Notes: generated from the letters alone by a model not told the origin. A DNA stretch of 64,000 nucleotides from an uncultured Porphyromonadaceae bacterium (GCA_947175425.1 CAMWMR010000014.1:1-64000); one strand, 5' to 3'. Counted from the stretch's first letter, positions 27,045 through 36,806 are shown. Made by a program: numbers and translations.

Positions 27045-28958
27045 TTACTTCACTTCCTCGAAGTCTACGTCGGTAACGTGGTCGTCGGGGTTTGCACCGC
27101 CGTTGTTTGCGTTACCTCCGAAGTCCTGAGGACCTTGCTGAGCCTGCTGGGCCTGCTGCTGTGCGTTGAGGATGTCCTGCTGAGCAGCTCCGAAGGTTGT
27201 TTCAATTTCCTTGATTGCGGCATCAATACCAGCGAGGTCGGCTGCTTTGTGAGCTTCTTTCAGTTTGGCAACTGCGGCTTCGATAGCTGCGCGTTTGTCG
27301 GCGGGAATCTTGTCGCCGAATTCGCCAAGCTGTTTTTCGGTCTGGAAAACGATGGCGTCGGCCTGGTTCATCTTGTCGGCTTTTTCTTTTTCGCGAGCGT
27401 CGGCTTCGGCGTTTGCTGCAGCTTCGTCTTTCATTCGTTTGATTTCGGCGTCGGTAAGGCCGCTTGAAGCTTCAATACGGATTGACTGTTCCTTGCCGGA
27501 GGCTTTGTCGCGAGCCGATACGTTGAGGATACCGTTGGCGTCGATTACGAATTTAACTTCAATCTGAGGAATACCGCGGGGAGCGGGTGCGATTCCGTCG
27601 AGGTGGAACTTGCCGAGGAGTTTGTCGTCCTTGGCCATGGGGCGTTCGCCCTGGAGAACGTTGATTTCTACAGAGGGCTGGTTATCGGCAGCTGTAGAGA
27701 ATGTTTCAACTTTTTCGGTAGGAATTGTTGTGTTGGCTTCGATAAGTTTTGTCATTACGCCGCCAAGGGTTTCGATACCAACCGACAGAGGTACAACGTC
27801 GAGCAGAAGGACGTCTTTTACATCGCCGGAGAGAACACCGCCCTGGATTGCAGCACCGATTGCCACAACTTCGTCGGGGTTAACGCCTTTTGAAGGTGCT
27901 TTGCCGAATATTTTTTGAACTTCCTGCTGGATAGCGGGGATACGAGTGGAACCGCCCACGAGGATAACTTCGTCGATGTCGGAAGCGCTGAGGCCTGCAT
28001 CGCGGAGAGCGTCCTGGCAAGGTTTGATTGTAGCGTGGATGAGTTTGTCGGCAAGCTGTTCGAATTTGGCACGGGTGAGTGTCATTTCGAGGTGCTTTGC
28101 AACTCCGTCTACTGCTACGATGTAGGGCAGGTTGATTTCGGTTTGAGTAGCGCTGGAGAGTTCGATTTTAGCTTTTTCGGCAGCGTCTTTAAGGCGCTGG
28201 AGAGCCATAGGATCCTTGCGGAGGTCCACACCTTCCTTGCTGAGGAATTCGTCGGCCATCCAGTCGATGATTACATGGTCGAAGTCGTCACCGCCGAGGT
28301 GAGTATCGCCGTTTGTGGATTTAACTTCGAACACGCCGTCGCCGAGTTCAAGGATTGAAATATCGAAAGTACCGCCACCGAGGTCGAATACGGCGATTTT
28401 CTTGTCCTGGTCGGTTTTGTCGAGACCGTAAGCAAGGGCAGCTGCAGTAGGTTCGTTTACGATACGGCGAACGGTGAGGCCTGCAATTTCGCCGGCTTCT
28501 TTGGTTGCCTGACGCTGTGCGTCGTTAAAGTATGCCGGAACGGTGATAACGGCTTCGGTAACGGGCTGGCCGAGGTATTCTTCGGCTGTTTTCTTCATTT
28601 TCTGAAGAATCATTGCCGAGATTTCCTGGGGAGAGTATTCGCGGCCGTCGATGTCGATACGGGGTGTATTGTTGGCTCCGCGTACAACTTTGTAGGGCAC
28701 GCGTTCAATTTCGTTTTGTACTTGGTCGTAAGTTTCGCCCATGAAACGCTTGATAGAGTAGATTGTGCGTTTGGGGTTTGTCACGGCCTGACGTTTGGCG
28801 GGGTCACCCACTTTACGTTCGCCACCGTCGACAAAAGCGACGATTGAAGGAGTGGTGCGGCGGCCTTCGCTGTTAGGAATTACTTCGGGGTTGTTACCTT
28901 CGAGAACAGATACGCAAGAGTTGGTGGTTCCCAAGTCAATGCCAATTATTTTTCCCAT
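27045..28958 (-). CDS. Chaperone DnaK (Hsp70)
   Basis: This is a full-length 637-residue Hsp70. The ATPase domain opens with [15 protein letters not shown] and contains [17 protein letters not shown] and the [15 protein letters not shown] loop. The substrate domain has the linker [15 protein letters not shown], and the lid ends in a Gln/Gly/Asn-rich tail closing with the usual acidic DVDFEEVK. It folds and protects proteins together with DnaJ and GrpE, which are not encoded nearby. It stands alone on the minus strand with its own terminator. No clear -7 box of the normal type lies before it, so heat-shock control may use another signal. Confidence 0.98.
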   Translation of the reverse strand: MGKIIGIDLGTTNSCVSVLEGNNPEVIPNSEGRRTTPSIVAFVDGGERKVGDPAKRQAVTNPKRTIYSIKRFMGETYDQVQNEIERVPYKVVRGANNTPRIDIDGREYSPQEISAMILQKMKKTAEEYLGQPVTEAVITVPAYFNDAQRQATKEAGEIAGLTVRRIVNEPTAAALAYGLDKTDQDKKIAVFDLGGGTFDISILELGDGVFEVKSTNGDTHLGGDDFDHVIIDWMADEFLSKEGVDLRKDPMALQRLKDAAEKAKIELSSATQTEINLPYIVAVDGVAKHLEMTLTRAKFEQLADKLIHATIKPCQDALRDAGLSASDIDEVILVGGSTRIPAIQQEVQKIFGKAPSKGVNPDEVVAIGAAIQGGVLSGDVKDVLLLDVVPLSVGIETLGGVMTKLIEANTTIPTEKVETFSTAADNQPSVEINVLQGERPMAKDDKLLGKFHLDGIAPAPRGIPQIEVKFVIDANGILNVSARDKASGKEQSIRIEASSGLTDAEIKRMKDEAAANAEADAREKEKADKMNQADAIVFQTEKQLGEFGDKIPADKRAAIEAAVAKLKEAHKAADLAGIDAAIKEIETTFGAAQQDILNAQQQAQQAQQGPQDFGGNANNGGANPDDHVTDVDFEEVK

Positions 28959-29132
28959 AATGGTATATTTTTATAGTATTTATATTTATTATTGTTTCTG
29001 TTTGTATGTCGAATATAAAAACAAATCCTGTGCCAAAAATGTTCGTGGCCGATTTTATGACATGTATCTGACAAAGTGGCAGTGTTTTTGAAAAAACGAG
29101 TCACTCGTCCGTCGGCTTTGTCTTGAATTTCG

Positions 29133-29140
29133 TAACTTTG
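29133..29140 (+). promoter_or_regulatory. -7 box for the flavodiiron gene
   Basis: TAACTTTG followed by CA lies 26 bases before the ATG at 29167. No TTG is found at the expected distance upstream. Confidence 0.5.
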
Positions 29141-29166
29141 CAAATTCAAATACTTTTTGAAAAAAG

Positions 29167-30363
29167 ATGAAAACCGAACAGATTTCCAAAAGTGTATATT
29201 ATATAGGTGTAAACGACCGTACCACACATAAGTTCGAGGCAATGTGGCCTCTGCCATTTGGCGTGAGCTATAATTCCTATCTTGTCCGGGGTTCGGAAAA
29301 AAGTGCCGTTATCGACGGCGTTGAGCTGTCACATGCCTTGGAGCAGGTGGACGAGATTAAGGCGATTCTGGGCGATTGCGTGCCCGATTACCTTGTTATC
29401 AATCATATGGAGCCCGACCACAGCGGTGCCGTGCGTATTTTGCGACAGGCTTTTCCCGATATAAAAATTGTTGGCAACGCGCTCACTATTGGAATGGTAA
29501 AGGGCTTTTACGGCATTGAGGACGACACCATGACAGTTGCCGACGGCGATACTCTAAGCCTAGGTGATGCCACTCTGCGCTTTGTGCTCACTCCCATGGT
29601 TCACTGGCCCGAGACTATGATGACCGTACTCGAGGAAGAACGTGTGCTTTTTGCCGGGGATGCTTTCGGTTGTTTCGGCGCACTTAACGGCGCTGTTGTG
29701 GATGCCGATATGGAAACCGCGCGCTATTTTCCCGAAATGGTGCGCTATTACAGCAATATAGTGGGTAAATACGGAGCTTTTGTACAGCGTGCTTTTGCGC
29801 GACTCAAGGGAACGGAAGTTGAAACTATATGCTCCACTCACGGCCCTGTGTGGCGCGAGCAGGCGGCAAAGGTTATGGAACTGTACAATTCGCTGAGCAG
29901 CTACGAGCCGCTCGATAACGGTGTTACCGTGGTTTACGGTTCCATGTACGGCAATACCGAGGCAATGGCCGAGGCTGTGGCCGAAGGTTTGGCACAGGCG
30001 GGAGTGCGCGATATTGCTATGCACAATGTGGCATGTTCCGACCTCAGTTTTATTCTTGCCGATTTGTTCCGTCACCGCGGACTTGTAATTGCCGCCCCGA
30101 CATATTCCGATTCAATTTTCCCACCGGTAGGGCAGTTTATGGATGCCATGGCATTGCGCGGTGTAAAGAACCGCCTGATAGCAGTTACCGGCTCGCATAC
30201 ATGGGCGCCCAAGGCTACCCGCATGCTTGCCGATTTTGCTGCAATGCCGGGAAACGAGCTTGTAGCCGAGGCCTTAGCTTTGAAACAAGCTCCTACAAAC
30301 GAACTCCTGGAGGCTGCCCGAGGCATGGGACGCGTTTTGGGCGAGCGGCTTACGAACTGTTGA
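29167..30363 (+). CDS. FprA-type flavodiiron protein (O2/NO reductase)
   Basis: The 398-residue protein has an N-terminal metallo-beta-lactamase fold carrying a di-iron site. The iron ligands are seen in NHMEPDHSG (His80, Glu82, Asp84, His85), a later His in MVHWPET and an Asp in FAGDAFG. A flavodoxin domain (about 255-398) begins with YGSMYGNTEAMAEA, which binds FMN. Such proteins reduce oxygen to water, or nitric oxide to N2O, with electrons from rubredoxin, protecting anaerobes. No rubredoxin domain is attached, so an external one is needed. The gene is a single unit between dnaK and the ROK gene. Confidence 0.95.
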   Translation: MKTEQISKSVYYIGVNDRTTHKFEAMWPLPFGVSYNSYLVRGSEKSAVIDGVELSHALEQVDEIKAILGDCVPDYLVINHMEPDHSGAVRILRQAFPDIKIVGNALTIGMVKGFYGIEDDTMTVADGDTLSLGDATLRFVLTPMVHWPETMMTVLEEERVLFAGDAFGCFGALNGAVVDADMETARYFPEMVRYYSNIVGKYGAFVQRAFARLKGTEVETICSTHGPVWREQAAKVMELYNSLSSYEPLDNGVTVVYGSMYGNTEAMAEAVAEGLAQAGVRDIAMHNVACSDLSFILADLFRHRGLVIAAPTYSDSIFPPVGQFMDAMALRGVKNRLIAVTGSHTWAPKATRMLADFAAMPGNELVAEALALKQAPTNELLEAARGMGRVLGERLTNC

Positions 30364-30442
30364 TTCTTTGTTCACAGGCTTATTTGAGCCGGGGTTTAAC
30401 ACATTTTAATCCCGTATACTACCGTATGTTGCAAAAATGCAG

Positions 30443-30450
30443 TAATTTTG
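30443..30450 (+). promoter_or_regulatory. -7 box for the ROK kinase gene
   Basis: TAATTTTG stands 36 bases before the start codon at 30486. The -33 partner is not clear. Confidence 0.5.
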
Positions 30451-30485
30451 ATGAATCATACCAATTTTAATACGAACATATAACC

Positions 30486-31439
30486 ATGAAACCCTACGTA
30501 CTTGGCATTGATATAGGCGGAACCAACACTGTTTTCGGCATTGTTGACACCCGCGGTAACGTAATTGCCAGCTCGTCTATCAAAACTCAAAAACATTCCG
30601 ATTTCACCAACTATCTGGAAGAACTCCACTTCGAGGCTATTCGCCTTATGGAGGCTCACGATGCAGTAGATAAAATTCAAGGTATCGGTATAGGCGCTCC
30701 CAATGCAAACTATTATACAGGCCGTATTGACGATGCGGTGAATCTTCCCTGGCCTTCGTTGGAACTTTCCAAGCTTGTAAGTGAAAAATTCGGAATTCCC
30801 GTGGCAATTACCAACGATGCCAATGCCGCCGCACTGGGCGAAATGACCTACGGCGCTGCACGCGGTCTCAAGGATTTTATAATGATTACACTCGGTACCG
30901 GTGTTGGTTCGGGTATTGTTATCAACGGACAGGTTGTTTACGGACACGACGGTCTTGCCGGCGAGCTTGGCCATGTTATTGTAAAGCGTCATAACGGACG
31001 TCTTTGCGGTTGCGGACGCACCGGCTGTCTGGAGGCTTATTGCTCGGCTACGGGTGTTGCGCGTTCGGCCCGTGAGTTCCTTGAAATACGCACCGAACCC
31101 TCCTTGCTGCGCAATATCCCTGTGGAACAAATTACTTCCAAGGATGTTTACGATGCCGCAATGAACGGCGACCAGCTTGCAAAAGACATATTCACCTACA
31201 CGGGAACCATACTTGGCGAGGCTATGGCCGACATGACAGTGTTCTCGTCGCCCGAGGCGTTCATTCTTTTCGGAGGTCTTGCCAAGAGCGGCGAACTCCT
31301 TCTCAAACCTCTGCGCGAAGCCATGGACCGCAATATGCTTTCCATGTTCAAAGGCAAGCCAAAGGTAATTCTGAGCGAACTTAAAGAGGCCGATGCCGCC
31401 GTTCTCGGTGCAAGTGCTCTCGGCTGGGAAGCAAAGTAA
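30486..31439 (+). CDS. ROK family sugar kinase, glucokinase-like
   Basis: The 317-residue protein begins with the phosphate-binding loop GIDIGGTNTVFGIVD. It carries TNDANAAALGE with the catalytic Asp, LGTGVGSGI, and the ROK zinc motif CGCGRTGCLEAYCS after the His of GELGH. This is the layout of bacterial ROK glucokinases, which phosphorylate glucose with ATP and feed glycolysis; other hexoses are possible. There is no helix-turn-helix domain, so it is an enzyme rather than a NagC-type repressor. A strong terminator follows. It could use glucose released by the PUL's GH3 enzymes, though it is 10 kb away and not in that operon. Confidence 0.92.
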   Translation: MKPYVLGIDIGGTNTVFGIVDTRGNVIASSSIKTQKHSDFTNYLEELHFEAIRLMEAHDAVDKIQGIGIGAPNANYYTGRIDDAVNLPWPSLELSKLVSEKFGIPVAITNDANAAALGEMTYGAARGLKDFIMITLGTGVGSGIVINGQVVYGHDGLAGELGHVIVKRHNGRLCGCGRTGCLEAYCSATGVARSAREFLEIRTEPSLLRNIPVEQITSKDVYDAAMNGDQLAKDIFTYTGTILGEAMADMTVFSSPEAFILFGGLAKSGELLLKPLREAMDRNMLSMFKGKPKVILSELKEADAAVLGASALGWEAK

Positions 31440-31461
31440 AACTGTTTAAAAGTAAATTTTT

Positions 31462-31494
31462 AAGGCCGTTCCTTTTGCAGGGACGGCCTTTTTT
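31462..31494 (+). terminator. Terminator after ROK kinase
   Basis: An 11-bp stem with one wobble (31462-31472 with 31480-31490) is followed by a T-run into 31494. It is a standard rho-independent terminator. Confidence 0.92.
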
Positions 31495-31603
31495 GATTGT
31501 CTCCGGTATTATCGGCTTGAATTCAAACGCACACTTAAACTCTTGAGTATCCGGCGTTGTTGTATAGTATATGCGATTATTAACGTTTTAACTATCGGCA
31601 GCG

Positions 31604-32212
31604 ATGAAGGACATTACAACAAACTTATTTAAAGTGAAGAGTAAGCCGTCTATTCCGAATTGCGGCAATCTCTTGGTGGCCGAGCCTTTTACAAAAGAGG
31701 CATATTTTAACCACGGAGTGGTGTCCCTGCTGGATTATGTTCCCTCGGAGGGTGCCACCGGTGTGGTTATGAACAATCGCACTGAATTTATGCTTCCGGA
31801 GTTGCTTGACGGTGTGTTGCCAAAGCTTGATATTCCGGTTTTCTGCGGAGGGCCTATCGGACAGGATCGTATATTTTTCCTGCATACTCTCGGTTCCGAT
31901 ATTATTCGCGGTTCGCGCCGCTATGCACCCGGAATTTATGTGGGGGGCGATTTCGAAGCTATTGTTGAATATGTGAATTCGGGCTATCCAGTGGAGGGTG
32001 CAGTGCGTTTTTTTGTAGGATACAGCGCCTGGGACGAGGGGCAGCTTGAAAAGGAACTTGGCGATGAACGCTGGGCGTTGACTCAAGCACCATTGCAAGC
32101 ATCACTGCTGCTTACAGGAACAGGCGATCGCTACTGGCACCGCACCGTCCGCAGCTTGGGCAGTTTGTACCGTTCATGGACTTTGCTGCCACGAAATGTC
32201 GAAGCCAACTAA
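31604..32212 (+). CDS. YqgE/AlgH family protein
   Basis: The 202-residue cytoplasmic protein shows the YqgE/AlgH signature. It begins with GNLLVAEPF, then HGVVSLLDY, TGVVMNNRT and FCGGPIGQDRIFFLHT, and later FFVGYSAWDEGQLEKEL. The family is widespread and structurally known, but its biochemical role is unsettled; in some bacteria it was named as a transcriptional regulator. Length is typical. It is a single gene ending in a hairpin shared with a convergent tRNA. Confidence 0.93.
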   Translation: MKDITTNLFKVKSKPSIPNCGNLLVAEPFTKEAYFNHGVVSLLDYVPSEGATGVVMNNRTEFMLPELLDGVLPKLDIPVFCGGPIGQDRIFFLHTLGSDIIRGSRRYAPGIYVGGDFEAIVEYVNSGYPVEGAVRFFVGYSAWDEGQLEKELGDERWALTQAPLQASLLLTGTGDRYWHRTVRSLGSLYRSWTLLPRNVEAN

Positions 32213-32246
32213 CAATGTGCTTTGCAGGTGTTTTGTAAAAATAATT

Positions 32247-32283
32247 AGTCCTCTAAAACTCAAAGAGTTATAGAGGACTTTTT
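32247..32283. terminator. Terminator shared by yqgE and tRNA-Leu
   Basis: A 15-bp stem with one A-A mismatch (32247-32261 with 32265-32279) is followed by five T on the plus strand. On the minus strand it lies just past the tRNA 3' end. Confidence 0.85.
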
Positions 32284-32284
32284 G

Positions 32285-32366
32285 TGCGCATGAAGGGACT
32301 CGAACCCCCACGTCCTGAGACATTAGATCCTAAGTCTAACGCGGCTACCAATTACGCCACATGCGC
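32285..32366 (-). tRNA. tRNA-Leu (anticodon TAG)
   Basis: Read on the minus strand this is an 82-base class II tRNA with acceptor stem GCGCATG/CATGCGC, anticodon loop CTTAGGA (anticodon TAG), a long variable arm containing TGTCTCAGGACG and a T-loop with GGTTCGAGTCC. No CCA is encoded. Confidence 0.95.
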
Positions 32367-32505
32367 AGGATTAACGGTGCAAAATTACTTATAATTCCCG
32401 ACCTGTCCAAATTATTCATCTTAAAATCTTATAAAATCGGGGAAAGTAAAATAGCGGCGATGTCTGAATTGCCGGGTAATAATATAGCATGATTCGGCTT
32501 AACAT

Positions 32506-32553
32506 GGTGCCGACTGTATAAATTGTTGGCACCTTGATAGTTGAGATGCCAAC
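32506..32553. other. Two mutually exclusive hairpins
   Basis: GTTGGCACC (32525-32533) can pair with GGTGCCGAC (32506-32514), or its first seven bases can pair with TGCCAAC (32547-32553). It lies just past the end of the minus-strand barrel gene. Neither hairpin has a strong T-run, so termination or 3'-end regulation is only a guess. The rest of 32367-32574 shows nothing else. Confidence 0.3.
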
Positions 32554-32574
32554 AGCCTGTTAAATATCTTTTAT

Positions 32575-33222
32575 TTAGAAGTTATAACCAATACCAACGG
32601 ATATTCCGGCGCGGCGAAGTTTGGTTTTCTTGGCGGAGTCAAAAAGTTCGGTTTCACCGAATTTCGACAGATTGTAAACTCCTTCTATATTTACGTGCCA
32701 TTTTTTGAACAAGTCTGCGCCAATACCGAGACCCCATCCTACCTCCATGCCGGAAGTAGTGAAATCTTCATTGAGATGAGTACTTGTACTATTGTATTTG
32801 TAATCGCATATTATTTTGGAATCGATGTTGAAGAACAGTTTAGGGCCTGTATAAACGCCTAACGAAACAGGTTTGCTGTTTAATACTTTAACTCCGAAGT
32901 CGAAGGGAATGGAAAGGCCCATTGTGCGAATGTTGCCGTCGAATGTGCGGGGATTGTATTTGTTGTCGGTTGTTCCGTCCAACCGGATATTGTCGATATA
33001 GAATGCCAGGCCGGTTTGGAAAAATATTTTTTTTGAGAGATTGGAATAGTAGTTGGCGCCAATGGAGAATCCCGAACCCCAACCTGTTATAACAGATTCA
33101 TTAGTAGCCGTAGTGGTGTTGTAGGATGCTCTTATTCCAAAATGACCTTTTTCGTTGGCTGAAGCTGAAATCGAAAGAAATAGAGCTACAAATGCGGAAA
33201 TGACATACTTTAGAATTTTCAT
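32575..33222 (-). CDS. Small porin-type outer-membrane beta-barrel protein
   Basis: The 215-residue protein has a Sec signal (about 1-22, SISASA). It then shows about eight amphipathic strands typical of the PorT/OmpW-sized barrels of Bacteroidota, such as GFSIGANYYSNLSKKIFFQTG and VGWGLGIGADLFKKWHVNIE, and ends in GISVGIGYNF with terminal Phe. Members are often annotated simply as porin-family or outer-membrane beta-barrel proteins, and the substrate is unknown. It is a single gene with a well-matched promoter. Confidence 0.85.
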   Translation of the reverse strand: MKILKYVISAFVALFLSISASANEKGHFGIRASYNTTTATNESVITGWGSGFSIGANYYSNLSKKIFFQTGLAFYIDNIRLDGTTDNKYNPRTFDGNIRTMGLSIPFDFGVKVLNSKPVSLGVYTGPKLFFNIDSKIICDYKYNSTSTHLNEDFTTSGMEVGWGLGIGADLFKKWHVNIEGVYNLSKFGETELFDSAKKTKLRRAGISVGIGYNF

Positions 33223-33248
33223 AGTTTATCAGGTTTATGGTTTGTCGG

Positions 33249-33279
33249 CAAAGATATACATAAATTTTAATATCTGCAA
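33249..33279 (-). promoter_or_regulatory. Consensus promoter of the small barrel gene
   Basis: On the minus strand TTG (33279-33277) and TATCTTTG (33256-33249) are exactly 20 bases apart, an ideal match. The start codon at 33222 is 27 bases further on. Confidence 0.8.
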
Positions 33280-33348
33280 TAAAGCGTAGGGAAAAACACT
33301 TATTGTCTTGTAAAATTGTTTAATAAGTGTTTTAAATGAGGTTTTGTA

Positions 33349-33380
33349 TTGGCATATATTGGGGGATTTTGTTAATTTTG
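33349..33380 (+). promoter_or_regulatory. Promoter of the YczE/YitT-type gene
   Basis: TTG (33349-33351) and TAATTTTG (33373-33380) have a 21-base spacer. A strong Shine-Dalgarno, AAGGAGG at 33392-33398, follows 10 bases before the ATG; such sites are rare elsewhere in this window. Confidence 0.75.
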
Positions 33381-33408
33381 CATAACAATTTAAGGAGGTA
33401 CATTTTCT

Positions 33409-34098
33409 ATGCAGTGTAACAATCGCAGTCGTGGCGAGTTGACTCGCCGTTATGTTCTGTTTTTTATTTCGTTAGTTTTTATTTCGTTGGGGGTGAGTGT
33501 TGTTACGCGTTCTCTTGTAGGGACATCGCCAATTTCGGCACTTCCCTATGTTATGAGTCTTAACACCCCGGTGACGATGGGCACATATATTTTGCTGCTC
33601 AATATTTTGCTTATGGTGGCGCAGATGTTCATGCTTGGCAGCGAAGGGATTCGCCGATATAGTGCCGAACTGCTGTTGCAGATTCCCGTATCGGTGATGT
33701 TCGGCGCTTTTGTAGATGTTTTTATGGCTGTGCTTTCGTTCTGGAATCCCGATATATATGGTTTTCGCCTTATATCGTTGAGTATCGGCTGTATTTTCAT
33801 GGCTATAGGTGTTTCGCTTGAAGTTATTGCCGATGTTGCCATGGTTTCGGGAGAGTATTTTGTGCATATAGCATCGCGTCGTTTCGATATTTCGTTTGGC
33901 ACGCTCAAGCTTGTGTTCGATCTTTCGCTTGTTGGAATGGCCGTGCTTTGTTCGCTGATGTTCAAGGGTGCTGTGGAGGGTATACGTGAAGGGACTCTGA
34001 TAACTGCTCTTGTAACAGGGCCGCTGGTTCGGTTGTTTATTCCGCGCCTTCGCAGACTGGCGCATGTGAATGTCGTGCGTGCACTGTGGAAAATTTAA
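33409..34098 (+). CDS. YczE/YyaS/YitT-type (DUF6198) membrane protein
   Basis: The 229-residue protein has a basic start followed by about five hydrophobic segments: about 15-32, 50-70, 85-105, 118-140 and 165-185. The first contains GVSVVTRSLVGTSPISALPYV, which resembles the conserved opening of the YczE/YitT family of inner-membrane proteins of unknown function. It is preceded by a full promoter and an unusually strong ribosome site, so it is probably well expressed. The TAA stop coincides with the first bases of a MITE-like element, so the last residues may have been set by an insertion. Confidence 0.8.
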   Translation: MQCNNRSRGELTRRYVLFFISLVFISLGVSVVTRSLVGTSPISALPYVMSLNTPVTMGTYILLLNILLMVAQMFMLGSEGIRRYSAELLLQIPVSVMFGAFVDVFMAVLSFWNPDIYGFRLISLSIGCIFMAIGVSLEVIADVAMVSGEYFVHIASRRFDISFGTLKLVFDLSLVGMAVLCSLMFKGAVEGIREGTLITALVTGPLVRLFIPRLRRLAHVNVVRALWKI

Positions 34099-34290
34099 GA
34101 GTGGGTTTGAAATTCAGCTGATAAAATCTTTAGAAGTCTTTTCGGCCTGTTTTTAGCTTTCATTCAGTCGTTATGGAACCCCATAACTCCTTCACTCAAG
34201 CAAAAAACATTCTCGAAAATCCATTCTAAATCTTTTTATCAGATGAATTCAAACCCACTCTAAGAGAGTGTTTGAATTCAAAGCCACTCC
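34096..34290. repeat. MITE-like element with about 40-base inverted arms
   Basis: The left arm (34096-34136) and right arm (34224-34263) are imperfect inverted copies sharing GAGTGGGTTTGAA, then CTGATAAAA. The centre holds a perfect hairpin, GTTATGG-AACC-CCATAAC (34171-34188). After the right arm a partial third end occurs (34261-34290) with the palindrome TTTGAATTCAAA. No coding potential is seen. The shape suits a small non-autonomous transposable element or a repeated structured element. Copy number cannot be judged from one window. Confidence 0.6.
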
Positions 34291-34314
34291 AAGTTCAATG
34301 TAAGAAAAAATAAG

Positions 34315-34348
34315 AAGTCCGCCGATTTTGTTTTCGGCGGACTTTTTT
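34315..34348. terminator. Terminator at the end of ftsH
   Basis: An 11-bp stem (34315-34325 with 34333-34343) is followed by T on the plus strand and preceded by A-rich DNA, giving U on the minus strand. It ends ftsH and probably also rightward transcripts. Confidence 0.85.
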
Positions 34349-34349
34349 A

Positions 34350-36389
34350 TTATTTGTCTTTTTCGTTTTCGGGTTTGTCGGCGGGCTTGTCCACTTCGGT
34401 AGCTTCGACATCGTCGATTGGCGGAGGAGTGGGGTTGGAAGAGTTTCCGTCGTGATGACCGAATAGCTCATCGGTGCGGGAAGTCCATTTTCTGGGGCCG
34501 AAAATGTGTTCGACGTCCTCGGTGAATATAACTTCACGAGTGATGAGGGTATCGGCCAGTTCGTGATGTCCTTTTGCATATTCGGTTAGAATATCCTTTG
34601 CGCGTTGGTATTGTTCGGCGATTATGCGGGATACTTCTTCATCGATAATTTTTGCACGTTCGTTGCTGTAGGGGTTTGTGAACATGCTGTTCTGACCGGT
34701 AGAGTCGTAGTAGCTCAAGTTGGGCATTCGGTCGCTCATACCGTAATAAACAACCATTGCATAAGCCTGCTTTGTGACGCGTTCGAGGTCGTTTGCAGCT
34801 CCGGTAGAAACGTGTCCAAGGAACAGTTCTTCGGCAGCACGGCCTCCAAGGAGTGAGCATATGTCGTCGAGCAGTACCTGAGCGGGTACAATCTGTCGTT
34901 CTTCGGGCATATACCAAGCGGCACCGAGAGCTTTTCCGCGAGGAACAATGGTTACTTTAACAAGGGGATTGCCGTATTGCAAGTGCCACGAAACGGTTGC
35001 ATGTCCGGCTTCGTGAACAGCGATTGAGCGTTTTTCCTCATCGGTGAGTATTTTGTTGCGTTTTTCGAGGCCGCCAATAATACGGTCGACGGCAGCGTTG
35101 AAATCTTCCTTGCTGACCGAAGCTTTGTTATGACGTGCCGCAATAAGAGCCGCCTCGTTGCAAACATTGGCAATATCCGCTCCGGAGAAGCCGGGAGTCT
35201 GGCGTGCGAGCATTTCAACATCCAGGTCTTCGGCGGTTTTGATTTTGCGGAGGTGAACGTTGAAAATATCCTTGCGGTCGGGCAGGTCGGGGAGGTCTAC
35301 GTATATCTGACGGTCGAAACGTCCTGCACGCATAAGAGCCTTGTCCAGAATATCGGCTCGGTTTGTGGCGGCAAGAATAATAACGCCGCTGTTAGTTCCG
35401 AAACCGTCCATTTCGGTGAGCAGCTGGTTTAGGGTGTTTTCGCGTTCATCGTTTGTACCCATTCCGGCATTGCGTCCGCGGGCACGTCCCACGGCATCGA
35501 TTTCATCGATAAACACAATACATGGAGCTTTTTCCTTTGCCTGACGGAAGAGGTCGCGCACACGTGAAGCGCCTACGCCGACAAACATTTCCACAAAGTC
35601 GGAACCTGACATTGAGAAGAACGGAACATCGGCTTCGCCGGCAACAGCCTTGGCAAGGAGGGTTTTACCTGTTCCGGGAGGGCCGACAAGGAGCGCTCCC
35701 TTGGGAATTTTACCGCCGAGGTCGGTGTATCGGCTTGGATTCTTGAGGAATTCGACAATTTCTTCTATTTCTGTTTTTGCTTCGCTCAATCCTGCGACAT
35801 CGCGGAAAGTGACTTTGTTGGCGTTGTTTTTGTCGAAGAGCATGGCCTTTGATTTGCCGACGCTGAAAATACCGCCGTTTCCACCGCCGCCTCCGGCACC
35901 GCCTCCCGACATTTTGCGCATTATGTAAATCCAAACGCCGATAAGGAGTATGAACGGGAGGAAGGACCACAGCATGTTGCCGAACTGGCTGCTTTGTTCG
36001 TATTCCACATCGCCGTTAAAGGCACCCATGGCACGCCATTGGTCGATTTTTTCGGAGAATTTATCGGCCGAGGGTATGGTAGTTTCCACCATGGCTTTAA
36101 TACCTTCGTTTGATGCGTAGTTGGAGCCTTTGAACAGAACGGTTGCCAGAGAATCGCTGAGGAATCCCTTGGCTTCGCGTTTGTCGGTGTATACAATTAT
36201 TTTTGTAATACCGTGGTCGTTCTCTATGTATTTTTCGAAATCGGTGTAGCTCACCGATTTGGACACAGTATTGTTGTCCAGAATAAATATGCCGGCCAAA
36301 AAGAGCAGCACAATGGCGTACATCCACCAAAGGCTGAAATTGAACGGTCCTTTTTTGGGAGTATTGGGATTTGAGGGAGGATTTGCCAT
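34350..36389 (-). CDS. ATP-dependent zinc metalloprotease FtsH
   Basis: The 679-residue membrane protease has a first transmembrane helix (about 20-41), a periplasmic domain and a second helix (about 128-148). A Gly-rich linker and the AAA+ domain follow, with Walker A GPPGTGKT, Walker [11 protein letters not shown] and the second region of homology [22 protein letters not shown]. The zinc-binding HEAGH starts the peptidase domain. It degrades damaged membrane proteins and selected regulators. The acidic, Pro-rich C-terminal tail (about 650-679) is a lineage-specific extension. It lies 34 bases after rsfS on the same strand. Confidence 0.98.
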   Translation of the reverse strand: MANPPSNPNTPKKGPFNFSLWWMYAIVLLFLAGIFILDNNTVSKSVSYTDFEKYIENDHGITKIIVYTDKREAKGFLSDSLATVLFKGSNYASNEGIKAMVETTIPSADKFSEKIDQWRAMGAFNGDVEYEQSSQFGNMLWSFLPFILLIGVWIYIMRKMSGGGAGGGGGNGGIFSVGKSKAMLFDKNNANKVTFRDVAGLSEAKTEIEEIVEFLKNPSRYTDLGGKIPKGALLVGPPGTGKTLLAKAVAGEADVPFFSMSGSDFVEMFVGVGASRVRDLFRQAKEKAPCIVFIDEIDAVGRARGRNAGMGTNDERENTLNQLLTEMDGFGTNSGVIILAATNRADILDKALMRAGRFDRQIYVDLPDLPDRKDIFNVHLRKIKTAEDLDVEMLARQTPGFSGADIANVCNEAALIAARHNKASVSKEDFNAAVDRIIGGLEKRNKILTDEEKRSIAVHEAGHATVSWHLQYGNPLVKVTIVPRGKALGAAWYMPEERQIVPAQVLLDDICSLLGGRAAEELFLGHVSTGAANDLERVTKQAYAMVVYYGMSDRMPNLSYYDSTGQNSMFTNPYSNERAKIIDEEVSRIIAEQYQRAKDILTEYAKGHHELADTLITREVIFTEDVEHIFGPRKWTSRTDELFGHHDGNSSNPTPPPIDDVEATEVDKPADKPENEKDK

Positions 36390-36423
36390 AAATGTGAATT
36401 ATATAGGCTTATGAAGTTGCTGA

Positions 36424-36783
36424 TTAGTCGAGGTTGGGAATTTCGGTGATTTTGGCGTCGCTCCACAGTTCCTCGAGGTTGTAGCGGGTACGTGTTTCGG
36501 GAAGAAATATGTGCACGAACACATCGCCGTAGTCCATTACAACCCAGTCGGAACCTTCTTCGCCGTCGATAGCGTAAGGTTTGTAACCGCCATTAATGCG
36601 TGCGTAATCGCCCACGCATTCGGCAATTGCAGCGGTGTGAGTTGTGGAGTTGCCTTCGGCAATAATGAAAGCGGAAGTGGCGGCGGTGTCTATTGCCGAC
36701 ATGTCCACAACGGTTATGTTGTGGCCTTTACGTTCCTGTATTCCTTCTATAATGAGCTGACGCAGGTCTTTTTCTTGTGTCAT
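36424..36783 (-). CDS. Ribosomal silencing factor RsfS
   Basis: The 119-residue protein has the RsfS/Iojap fold, with KGHNITVVDM, the strand-helix pattern TSAFIIAEGNSTTHTAAIAE and the conserved GSDWVVMDYGDVFVHIF with WSDA near the end. It binds ribosomal protein L14 and stops the subunits joining when nutrients fall. It precedes ftsH by 34 bases, an arrangement common in Bacteroidota. Confidence 0.96.
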   Translation of the reverse strand: MTQEKDLRQLIIEGIQERKGHNITVVDMSAIDTAATSAFIIAEGNSTTHTAAIAECVGDYARINGGYKPYAIDGEEGSDWVVMDYGDVFVHIFLPETRTRYNLEELWSDAKITEIPNLD

Positions 36784-36806
36784 TTAGGTTTAAGCTTTAA
36801 TTTGTG

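Noticed and set aside
29018-29045. Possible sigma-54 promoter (GG/GC type) before dnaK on the minus strand
   Set aside because: TGGCAC-N5-TTGT has the right spacing but lacks the GC at -12, and no activator gene is nearby; treated as chance.
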